Assembly: GCA_035412805.1 (NCBI GenBank)
Contig: DAONVO010000107.1
Location: 1 to 6,713, forward strand
DNA from: DTU018 sp029550685
Lineage (GTDB): Bacteria > Bacillota > Syntrophomonadia > Syntrophomonadales > Syntrophomonadaceae
Direction of reading: 5' to 3'
DNA: 6,713 bases
Shown: positions 1 to 5,920 of the stretch, piece after piece
Position numbering within the stretch: position 1 is the stretch's first letter
Layout of the letters: each line of letters begins with the position of its first letter
Notes under the pieces: generated by a model
Databases searched by the model: none
Seen by the model: only the letters and a program-made list of their open reading frames with translations
What the model was told of the DNA's origin: nothing
Made by a program: the position numbers and the translations under genes

Positions 1-27
1 AAATACGATGGAGAGTTTTTGCGATGA
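1..27 (+). CDS. 3' end of an upstream gene (partial, unidentified)
   Basis: The first reading frame is open from the window edge and encodes the tail KYDGEFLR before a TGA at 25-27. That TGA overlaps the ATG of the epimerase gene at 24-26 in an ATGA arrangement typical of translational coupling. Only eight residues are visible, so no family can be named. The overlap is the main reason to believe it is a real gene end rather than chance, and it implies that the glycan operon began upstream of the window. Confidence 0.35.
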   Translation, partial: KYDGEFLR

Positions 28-1109
28 AAATAATGACCATACTGGGGACACGGCCAGAAATAATCAGGTTAAGCCGGGTGATTCCACTGTTAGATCGATT
101 ATGCCAGCATGTTCTGGTTCATACCGGTCAAAACCATAATTCCCGTCTCAAGGATGTTTTCTTCAGTGAATTAGGGCTGCGTTCACCTGATTATCAATTT
201 GACTGTCCGTTGACCAGCAACATGGAACAGATAGGTACTATCTTAAAGGCTTGTGAGAAGGTTATTTCCATTGAACAACCCGACAGGGTACTCATATTAG
301 GGGATACCAACAGCGCCCTGGCATCCATCGCGGCCAAAAGGGCAGGCATTCCCGTATTTCACATGGAGGCCGGCAATCGCTGCTACGATGATCAGGTACC
401 GGAAGAAGTCAACCGGCGTATTGTAGACCATTGCAGCGATATACTTCTTCCCTATACAGAAAGAAGCCGGGCCAATTTGCTAAGAGAGGGAATCGCCTCT
501 GAACGTATTTTCGTTATAGGCAATCCCATTTTTGAAGTCTTGCAGTTTTATTCTGCTCAGATACAAACCAGCCCTGCATTACAAAACTTGCAATTGGAAC
601 CCCATAAATATTTCCTGGTAACCCTGCACCGGTCAGAAAATGTAGATAATGTGGAGCGGCTGATCCAGCTGATGGAGGCTTTACAGCTGCTTAATCTTGA
701 ATATGAAGTTCCAGTAATCTGCAGCCTGCATCCGCGTACCCGTTCCCAACTCCTAAAGAGGGGAATAAGCGTCGCGGGTGACGGAGTCAAAATGCTTGAA
801 CCCTTGGGATTGTTTGATTTTGTTCGTCTGGAAGAGCAGGCACTATGTGTATTAAGTGACAGTGGAACCGTTCAGGAGGAATGCTGTATCATGCAAATTC
901 CCAATGTTACTCTCCGCCATGTTACTGAAAGACCGGAAACAGTAGAATGCGGCAGCAGTATCTTAGCTGGATGGGATCCGGGCGTGATTTTACAGGCAGT
1001 AGATGCAGTTATAAATTTGGACCAAAAATGGGCAATACCCTTTGAATATCTAAGAGATTCAGTTAGCACCACGGTCGCCAAAATTATAATGGGAAAATAT
1101 CCGGAATAG
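24..1109 (+). CDS. wecB: Non-hydrolysing UDP-N-acetylglucosamine 2-epimerase (WecB/FnlC-like)
   Basis: This 361-residue cytoplasmic enzyme has the usual full length for the family. It should invert C2 of a UDP-N-acetyl-hexosamine, for example UDP-GlcNAc to UDP-ManNAc, supplying a precursor for surface polysaccharide. Visible family motifs are the N-terminal GTRPEIIRLS (residues 8-17), HTGQN (33-37), GDTNS (93-97), FHMEAGNRC (112-120), PEEVNRRIVDH (126-136), the histidine in LHRSENVD (201-208) and DSGTVQEE (279-286). D94, E115, E127 or E128 and H202 correspond to the catalytic acidic and histidine residues known in WecB. The ATG at 24 is supported by GGAGAG at 10-15, eight bases upstream. The RLS after GTRPEII and HMEAGNRC in place of HVEAGLRT place it nearer the FnlC/WbjD/CapG branch, which makes UDP-L-FucNAc, than classical WecB. 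Family assignment is firm; the exact substrate is inference. Confidence 0.93.
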   Translation: MKIMTILGTRPEIIRLSRVIPLLDRLCQHVLVHTGQNHNSRLKDVFFSELGLRSPDYQFDCPLTSNMEQIGTILKACEKVISIEQPDRVLILGDTNSALASIAAKRAGIPVFHMEAGNRCYDDQVPEEVNRRIVDHCSDILLPYTERSRANLLREGIASERIFVIGNPIFEVLQFYSAQIQTSPALQNLQLEPHKYFLVTLHRSENVDNVERLIQLMEALQLLNLEYEVPVICSLHPRTRSQLLKRGISVAGDGVKMLEPLGLFDFVRLEEQALCVLSDSGTVQEECCIMQIPNVTLRHVTERPETVECGSSILAGWDPGVILQAVDAVINLDQKWAIPFEYLRDSVSTTVAKIIMGKYPE

Positions 1110-1125
1110 ATCAAGAGGTGATATC

Positions 1126-3222
1126 ATGAGCAATTCACACTTAATTAATATAAGCAGTCACCGGGGATTACTCTGGCATGAAGATTTTATTGTGCATTTA
1201 GCCAGCATTATTCGACCCCGTGTATATGTTGAACTGGGATTATCCAAATGTGCAGTATTCAACCGTATCATACCCTTTGCGGAAAAATTAATTGGAGTAG
1301 ATGTAGACCCCAGGGCAGAAACCTTTATGCAAAAAAGTGAAAAAACCCGTTTTGTCCTGGCTACCACCCAAGAATTTGCCAAGCAGTTAGCCCAGGAACA
1401 ATTGATAATTGATATGCTTTTCATAGACGCTGATCACGATCAGGAAGCCGTTTTGAATGATTTTCGCAGCTTTTTTCCTTTTGTATCTCCCCATGGAATC
1501 ATCCTGCTCCATGATGTTCACCCCGGCAGTCAGGCATTGATCAGGCCAGAGTGGTGCGGCACGGCTTATCTGGCGGCTGAAGAACTGTCCCGGCAGACCG
1601 ACGAGTATGAAATGGTAACCATTCCTGTATCTCCAGGCTTGGCTATCTGCAGGAAACGACGTAGTCAATTATCCTGGAAAGAACCACATCTTCCCGTTCC
1701 GTCCAGAAGATACTCTATCGTCTGCATTTGCCAAGTTTACAATGAACTTAGCAAAGGAAACCTGGAGCGCTTTGTAAAGTACGTCAAGCCCCTGGTAGAT
1801 GCGCTGGTGGTTTACGATGATGGCAGCACAGACGGCAGTTACGAATACATGCTGCAGCATACTCCCTATGTAATTCGCGGTATTAAAAACGATTTTGCTA
1901 ATGAAAGAAGTCATAAGCAGCGGCTGTTGGAAGAAGCTTTGCAACTATCTCCCGATTTCATTTTGTGGCTGGATGCTGATGAAGTGCTTACTGCCCATGC
2001 GGCCGAATACCTGCAAGCGTTATGCGCCATGTGTGAAGAAGAACAGGTGGATGGGGTGGTATTTCACGAGATAAACCTGTGGCGGAGTAACAACTGGAGG
2101 CGGATAGACAGTTTATATGATGCTGGCTGGTTTGTGCGTTTATGGCGGGTTACTCCGGGAATGCGTTATGAAGAAACCCTGCCGGGATTACACCAGCGTC
2201 CCTATCCTGACAACATTAAACGTATACAGTGGACAGATGCAGTGAAGGTATTGCATTATGGTTTCTCTTCCAAGCAGCGATTGGCCCATAAATATCTAAC
2301 CTATCAGGCCCATGGCCAAAGGGGATATGAAATGCTGGACCGGTTAATAAGCGAAGAACAATTGGTGCTTGAAAAAGTGCCCCGCTCTCTGTTCCCGCCC
2401 GGGTTGTATCAGGATGATGAAAAGCCGGTTCCTCTTTCCTGGGAGGAGTCTTTGGCATATGTGGAAGAATACCGTTCCGAAGTTTTCCGGCCTCATTTCT
2501 CCATTATCTGTCTAATTTACAAAAGTGTTAAATGGCTAAAATTTGTGTATGAACAGGTATTAAAGTACACGGATATGGGCGATAAGGAGTTTTTCTTTGT
2601 GGCCAATGATGCCACCGAAGAAGTGCTAGCCTACCTAAGGGAAAATAATATTCCTCACTATGAGTTTCACAACTCTGTTGAACAACAGGCAGAATGGTAT
2701 GTAAACAGGGTATATCGGGCTTATAATTATGCGGCTGCTAAGGCCCGGGGAGATTTCCTGGTCTTTATCAATTCAGATATGGCTTTCAGTCCCGGCTGGT
2801 TCGATAACCTTTGGAAGGCCTACAACGGCTCTAATTGCGTAGCCTCGCGTCTGGTAGAGTCTGGGAAACTGCCCAGCGGGCAGTATGGGATTTCGAAAAA
2901 TTTCGGACTCGACCCCGACACCTATCAAGAAGATCAATTTTTAGAATACGCTGCTTCCATTGCTGAATCCCGGGTAGAAAATGGTGGTTTGTATATGCCC
3001 TTATTAATCCGTAAAGAGCATTTTGAAGTGGCGGGAGGTTATCCTGAAGGAGGAGTGTTACTGGGCAGTGACATTTATGAGCCGGTGATTGCCAAATGGG
3101 GAGAACCTTGTATCTCTGGGGACACTGTATTAATACGCAAACTCAAGCACCGGGGGATAATTCACCAAACCGCCTTCGACAGTATCGTTTATCACTTCCA
3201 GTGGGGGGAAAAAGATAGCTAA
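1126..3222 (+). CDS. Tri-domain fusion: class I methyltransferase-like domain plus two GT2 glycosyltransferase domains
   Basis: This is a 698-residue protein with no signal peptide or obvious membrane segment, so it is probably cytosolic or peripheral. Residues about 15-175 resemble the Methyltransf_24 class I SAM fold: VYVELG (33-38), IGVDVDP (56-62), LFIDADHD (98-105) and IILLHDVHPG (125-134). Residues about 195-400 form a GT-A/GT2 domain with YSIVCICQVYNE (196-207), DDGSTDGS (231-238), a DxD-like WLDADE (281-286) and HYGF (377-380). Residues about 455-695 form a second GT2 domain with FSIICLIYKS (458-467), ND at 494-495 in the place of the usual DDGS, NYAAAKARGDFLVFINSD (534-551) as the DxD region, and GGYPEGGVLLGSDI (637-650). 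It starts at ATG 1126 behind AGAGGTG (1114-1120), 16 bases after the epimerase, so the two are very likely co-transcribed. Probable role: adding two sugars, and possibly methylating, a surface glycan. Donors and acceptors are unknown. Methyltransferase motif I looks degenerate. Confidence 0.85.
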   Translation: MSNSHLINISSHRGLLWHEDFIVHLASIIRPRVYVELGLSKCAVFNRIIPFAEKLIGVDVDPRAETFMQKSEKTRFVLATTQEFAKQLAQEQLIIDMLFIDADHDQEAVLNDFRSFFPFVSPHGIILLHDVHPGSQALIRPEWCGTAYLAAEELSRQTDEYEMVTIPVSPGLAICRKRRSQLSWKEPHLPVPSRRYSIVCICQVYNELSKGNLERFVKYVKPLVDALVVYDDGSTDGSYEYMLQHTPYVIRGIKNDFANERSHKQRLLEEALQLSPDFILWLDADEVLTAHAAEYLQALCAMCEEEQVDGVVFHEINLWRSNNWRRIDSLYDAGWFVRLWRVTPGMRYEETLPGLHQRPYPDNIKRIQWTDAVKVLHYGFSSKQRLAHKYLTYQAHGQRGYEMLDRLISEEQLVLEKVPRSLFPPGLYQDDEKPVPLSWEESLAYVEEYRSEVFRPHFSIICLIYKSVKWLKFVYEQVLKYTDMGDKEFFFVANDATEEVLAYLRENNIPHYEFHNSVEQQAEWYVNRVYRAYNYAAAKARGDFLVFINSDMAFSPGWFDNLWKAYNGSNCVASRLVESGKLPSGQYGISKNFGLDPDTYQEDQFLEYAASIAESRVENGGLYMPLLIRKEHFEVAGGYPEGGVLLGSDIYEPVIAKWGEPCISGDTVLIRKLKHRGIIHQTAFDSIVYHFQWGEKDS

Positions 3223-3260
3223 AGCTATTAAGTTGATTCACTGGTTTATTAATAAGTTCT

Positions 3261-3268
3261 GGGGAAGG
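3261..3268 (+). promoter_or_regulatory. Ribosome binding site choosing the start of the third glycan gene
   Basis: The purine run GGGGAAGG lies nine bases before ATG 3278 but only three before ATG 3272. The far-upstream in-frame TTG at 3233 has no Shine-Dalgarno-like sequence. ATG 3278 is therefore the best start. Confidence 0.55.
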
Positions 3269-3277
3269 AAAATGCAT

Positions 3278-4060
3278 ATGAGCTGTACTGCCTCAATCAT
3301 CATTACCACATTTCAAAGGCCGCATCTTTTGAAATGGGGACTGTTTTCTCTGGCCAAACAAGCTATGCCTAAAGATTTTGAAACGATTATCCTAAACGAT
3401 GGGATTAACGATGAAACGGAAGCGATTTGCCAACAATATAAGGAGAAATTAAACATTTGCTATGTTTTCACCGGCCAGAGAAACCTGGATGGTGACATTA
3501 AATGGAGGGTACCTGGGTATGCCATCAATATAGGCGCTAAAATGTCGAAGGGCAAAGTCTTAATTATTTCCTGTGCCGAGATGTTTCATTTGAATGATTG
3601 TATTGTCCACCTGACTCTCCCTGTACTAGCCAATCAAAAACGCCTTAGCATCCCCATTGCCCGGGACGACCAGGATGGATCCTTTCTGCGTCATCTGGAA
3701 ACAAATCAAGGGAAGTATGATCTAGTGGAATTCTTCAAGTATCCCCATTTAAACATCAGGCTGCCATTTCTGATGGGGATCAGCCGGGAAGAATTCTTCG
3801 CTATTGGAGGCTATGACGAAGATTTTACCGGTATTGGTTATGATGATAATGATTTGGTATTGCGATTACTGAAAAATGGATGCAGCTATTATCAGACCTG
3901 TGCCGAAACAATACACCTTTTTCATGAGAGGATATGGTTTGCCAAAGAACGTGATCCAGAGACTGCATATAACCGGCATCTATATTACACTAGGCAAAAT
4001 CTGATAGTTCGCAATCAAGGCCGGGAGTGGGGAGTATATAAACCCGGTACAGAAAAATAA
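3278..4060 (+). CDS. GT2 family glycosyltransferase with galactosyltransferase-type C-terminal motif
   Basis: From ATG 3278 this is a 260-residue single-domain GT-A enzyme, expected to transfer a sugar from a nucleotide donor onto a growing glycan in the cytoplasm. The GT2 opening SIIITTFQRP is at residues 6-15, followed by TIILNDG (36-42) for nucleotide binding. GGYDEDFTGIGYDDNDLVLR (177-196) matches the motif of the Glyco_transf_7C (galactosyltransferase C-terminal) family. The usual DxD site is replaced by SCAEM (98-102), so metal binding may rely on other acids. The frame stays open upstream to TTG 3233, which would give 275 residues. ATG 3278 is preferred because of its ribosome site and because it puts the first beta strand at the normal distance from the N terminus. 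The gene lies 55 bases after the fusion gene on the same strand, probably in the same operon. The sugar transferred is unknown; galactose or GalNAc would be a guess from the C-terminal motif. Confidence 0.82.
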   Translation: MSCTASIIITTFQRPHLLKWGLFSLAKQAMPKDFETIILNDGINDETEAICQQYKEKLNICYVFTGQRNLDGDIKWRVPGYAINIGAKMSKGKVLIISCAEMFHLNDCIVHLTLPVLANQKRLSIPIARDDQDGSFLRHLETNQGKYDLVEFFKYPHLNIRLPFLMGISREEFFAIGGYDEDFTGIGYDDNDLVLRLLKNGCSYYQTCAETIHLFHERIWFAKERDPETAYNRHLYYTRQNLIVRNQGREWGVYKPGTEK

Positions 4061-4093
4061 AAATCCTTGCCGAACTAAGTTCTTCAAGGATTT
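4053..4093 (-). terminator. Intrinsic terminator of the tRNA-Gln/tRNA-Glu transcript
   Basis: AAATCCTTG (4061-4069) and CAAGGATTT (4085-4093) form a 9-bp stem, with an inner GAAC/GTTC pairing (4072-4075 with 4079-4082) inside the loop. Read on the - strand, the stem is followed at once by TTATTTTT (4060-4053), a proper U-tract. On the + strand the stem is followed by CGGATATG, so it should not terminate the glycan operon efficiently. The U-tract is encoded by the last codons and stop of the convergent glycosyltransferase gene. Confidence 0.85.
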
Positions 4094-4102
4094 CGGATAT
4101 GC

Positions 4103-4178
4103 TGGTAGCCCCAAGGGGAATCGAACCCCTGTCTCCGCCGTGAGAGGGCGGCATCCTAGGCCTCTAGACGATGGGGCC
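4103..4178 (-). tRNA. tRNA-Glu (anticodon CUC)
   Basis: This is a 76-base cloverleaf including an encoded CCA (4105-4103). The acceptor strands are GGCCCCA (4178-4172) and TGGGGCT (4113-4107), with A as discriminator. The anticodon stem CCGCC/GGCGG encloses the loop CTCTCAC, placing CUC at 4144-4142, which reads GAG codons. The T arm is CAGGG, then TTCGATT, then CCCCT-type pairing with the conserved TTCGA. The first acceptor pair is G-U rather than the usual G-C. It lies eight bases after tRNA-Gln in the same transcript and about ten bases before the terminator. The other Glu isoacceptor (UUC) is presumably elsewhere in the genome. Confidence 0.95.
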
Positions 4179-4186
4179 AAATGATA

Positions 4187-4260
4187 TGGCAGCCGGACAA
4201 GGATTCGAACCCTGGCGAACTGATCCAGAGTCAGTCGTGCTACCACTACACCATCCGGCT
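4187..4260 (-). tRNA. tRNA-Gln (anticodon CUG)
   Basis: This is a 74-base cloverleaf with encoded CCA (4189-4187). The acceptor strands AGCCGGA (4260-4254) and TCCGGCT (4197-4191) pair fully, with a G discriminator. The D stem GTGT pairs with GCAC. The anticodon stem ACTGA/TCAGT holds the loop CTCTGGA with CUG at 4228-4226, which reads CAG codons. The T arm is CAGGG, TTCGAAT, CCTTG with one G-U pair. The first pair is A-U; a weak first pair is a known feature of bacterial tRNA-Gln species that are amidated by GatCAB, although the described form is U1-A72. It is the first tRNA of the pair and starts roughly 20 bases after the predicted transcription start. Confidence 0.95.
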
Positions 4261-4287
4261 GCATCCAGGTTATACCCGGCGATGATT

Positions 4288-4317
4288 ATTATAATACAGG
4301 GGCCGATTGGTTGTCAA
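4288..4317 (-). promoter_or_regulatory. Sigma-A promoter of the tRNA pair
   Basis: On the - strand, TTGACA (4317-4312) and TATAAT (4293-4288) are both exact consensus hexamers, separated by 18 bases. The expected start is near 4281, about 20 bases before the mature 5' end of tRNA-Gln. The promoter sits in the 85-base gap between the gltX stop codon and the tRNA. There is no terminator hairpin in that gap, so gltX transcripts may also read through into the tRNAs. Confidence 0.85.
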
Positions 4318-4345
4318 AGGTATGGTGTATTTTTTGTTTTCCAGA

Positions 4346-5797
4346 TTAAAGCGATGCTGCAAACCGTTGGGCAGATTGGATGCGCTGGCGGCAAGTACTT
4401 TGTCCCAAGATTTCCATGACTTCAAAAAGGCCCGGCGTGGAGGTGCGCCCAGTTAAAGCAAGTCTGGCCGGGTGAATCAGATTGCCAGCTTTTACACCTA
4501 TTTGTTCCGCCCTCTGCCGGAAGGCTGATTCCAGAGAACCGGCATCAAAGGCAGTGCCCTCAATGATATCTGCCACGTTAGCCAGGATTTCCTCTGCATT
4601 ATCCTGCCGCCAGTATTTATCAACCCCTTTTTCGTCATAACTGCTAACTTCATTAAAAAAGTAATCCGCCTGCTCAAAGAACTGGTTAAGAGTTTTCAAA
4701 CGGGGCTGTAACAGTTTTACAACCTGCAGCGCATATGGATCATCAGGTTTTGTCCACCAGCCCCGGGATACAGCCTGGGGATGAAGCAAATCCAAAATTC
4801 GTTCTGCCGGGGATTGGACAATATAGTTGCCGTTCATCCAGGTGAGCTTATCCAGGTCGTAGATCGCAGCGGAGCGGCTGACATTGGTAAGATTGAACTG
4901 TTCCAGCAATGCTTCTCTCGATAGTAAAGTGGCTTCCTCCCCAGCTGACCAGCCTAGTAAGGCCAGGTAATTGATCAGAGCTTCCGGAAGGTATCCTAGC
5001 TCACGAAATTCCTGTACGGAAGTAGCCCCGTGCCGTTTAGAAAGTTTGCTGCGATCTGGTGCAAGGATCATGGAAACATGAGCAAATATTGGAGGCTGCC
5101 AATAAAAAGCGTTATAAATATGTAATTGCTTGGGGGTATTGCTCAGATGTTCCTCGGCGCGGATTACATGACTGATTTGCATAGTGTGATCATCGATTAC
5201 TACCGCAAAATTGTAGGTGGGCCAGCCGTCAGACTTCTGAATGATGATGTCGTCTAACAGCTGATTGTCAAAGGATACGTCGCCCCTGACCAGATCGTGT
5301 ACGGTTGTTGAACCAGTTTCCGGCATTTTAAAGCGCACTACTGCAGGCTTGCCGCTATCTAAAAGCTGTTTTGCCTGGCTGGCAGAAAGCTCCCGGTAAG
5401 GACAGTGATGTCGGTAATTAAGTTTTTGCTGGGCTGCTGCGGATCTTTCTGCTGCCAGTTCATCGGCAGTACAGAAGCAATAATAGGCCCGGCCATTGTT
5501 TAATAGCTGTTTTATATGGTCCTGGTAAATGGGCAGTCTATCGCTCTGGCGGTAGGGTCCTAAGGGTCCGCCTATGTCAGGGCCTTCATCCCAGTCTAGT
5601 CCCAGCCATTTTAAGCCGTCGATGATTCCAGCAGCCGACTCCATGGTAGAACGATTCAAATCTGTGTCTTCCAGGCGAAGAATAAACTTGCCGCCCTGAC
5701 TGCGGGCAAAAAGCCAGTTGAATAAGGCGGTTCGAGCCCCGCCTATATGCAGAGCCCCAGTTGGACTGGGGGCAAAACGAACGCGTATATTTGGCAA
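4346..5797 (-). CDS. gltX: Glutamyl-tRNA synthetase
   Basis: This class I aminoacyl-tRNA synthetase attaches glutamate to tRNA-Glu, and in Firmicutes without GlnRS also to tRNA-Gln, which GatCAB then amidates. Residue numbers here count from the outermost GTG at 5806 (486 residues). The HIGH-type signature is in FAPSPTGALHIGGARTALFN (11-30) and the KMSKS-type signature is SKLSKR (253-258). CFC with a later Cys (110, 112, 135) resembles the zinc-binding insert. GWPTYNFAVVIDDH (194-207) and HVIRAEEHLSNTPKQ (213-227) are further family blocks, and the C-terminal half from about 330 is the anticodon-binding helical part. The length is normal. GTG 5806 overlaps the ribosome site AAGGAG (5811-5806), so TTG 5797, eight bases beyond it, is the better start and gives 483 residues beginning MPNIRVRFAPSPTG. 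TTG 5800 is also possible. Two tRNA genes for its likely substrates follow on the same strand. Confidence 0.96.
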   Translation of the reverse strand: MPNIRVRFAPSPTGALHIGGARTALFNWLFARSQGGKFILRLEDTDLNRSTMESAAGIIDGLKWLGLDWDEGPDIGGPLGPYRQSDRLPIYQDHIKQLLNNGRAYYCFCTADELAAERSAAAQQKLNYRHHCPYRELSASQAKQLLDSGKPAVVRFKMPETGSTTVHDLVRGDVSFDNQLLDDIIIQKSDGWPTYNFAVVIDDHTMQISHVIRAEEHLSNTPKQLHIYNAFYWQPPIFAHVSMILAPDRSKLSKRHGATSVQEFRELGYLPEALINYLALLGWSAGEEATLLSREALLEQFNLTNVSRSAAIYDLDKLTWMNGNYIVQSPAERILDLLHPQAVSRGWWTKPDDPYALQVVKLLQPRLKTLNQFFEQADYFFNEVSSYDEKGVDKYWRQDNAEEILANVADIIEGTAFDAGSLESAFRQRAEQIGVKAGNLIHPARLALTGRTSTPGLFEVMEILGQSTCRQRIQSAQRFAASL

Positions 5798-5805
5798 CAA
5801 TCTCA

Positions 5806-5811
5806 CTCCTT
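5806..5811 (-). promoter_or_regulatory. Ribosome binding site of gltX
   Basis: AAGGAG reads 5811-5806 on the - strand and overlaps the outermost GTG codon, so that GTG cannot be served by it. The spacing is five bases to TTG 5800 and eight to TTG 5797, which favours 5797 as the initiation codon. Confidence 0.6.
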
Positions 5812-5870
5812 CTTAATTAGTCTATACAAACGCCAAGGTTTTTCAAAGAGAGTCAATATATTTTGTAGTG

Positions 5871-5900
5871 TTCACACTCTGAGGCTACTTTACATATATT
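5871..5900 (+). promoter_or_regulatory. Candidate yunB promoter (sigma class unsure)
   Basis: TTCACA (5871-5876) and TATATT (5895-5900) are 18 bases apart and would suit sigma-A. The same -10 region reads CATATATT (5893-5900), which fits the CATA-N3-T form used by the mother-cell factors sigma-E and sigma-K, and yunB is sigma-E dependent in Bacillus subtilis. The leader would be very short, with the ribosome site starting at 5909, so the call is tentative. Confidence 0.3.
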
Positions 5901-5908
5901 GTAGAAAC

Positions 5909-5916
5909 GGAGGTGA
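5909..5916 (+). promoter_or_regulatory. Ribosome binding site of yunB
   Basis: GGAGGTGA is a near-perfect Shine-Dalgarno sequence. From the end of GGAGG there are seven bases to ATG 5921. It fixes the start there and rules out the longer in-frame extension that runs back into the 5' end of gltX on the other strand. Confidence 0.85.
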
Positions 5917-5920
5917 GCCA

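Noticed and set aside
3215..3228. Inverted repeat ATAGC/GCTAT around the stop of the fusion gene as a terminator
   Set aside because: The stem is only 5 bp and AT-rich with no U-tract after it. The following gene is close and co-directional, so an operon is more likely.
3233..3277. N-terminal extension of the third glycosyltransferase from TTG 3233
   Set aside because: There is no ribosome site before TTG, and the extra 15 residues precede the GT2 core without matching it. ATG 3278 has a well-spaced GGGGAAGG.
4103..4178. tRNA-Glu 3' end as an integration site for the glycan genes
   Set aside because: The tRNA 3' end does face the glycan cluster, but its terminator is intact, no duplicated tRNA fragment was seen to the left, and no integrase is present.
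3980..4419. Open frames on both strands across the tRNA region (about 80-95 codons)
   Set aside because: They are read through tRNA sequence and the terminator, and have no ribosome site or recognisable domain.
5821..5856. gltX promoter from TTGACT (5856-5851) and TATAGA (5826-5821) on the - strand
   Set aside because: The spacer is 24 bases, too long for sigma-A. No other convincing pair was found, so the gltX promoter stays unassigned.
5747..5920. N-terminal extension of yunB back to 5747
   Set aside because: It would overlap the gltX 5' end on the other strand and add non-family sequence before the membrane anchor. The strong ribosome site at 5909 sets the start at 5921.
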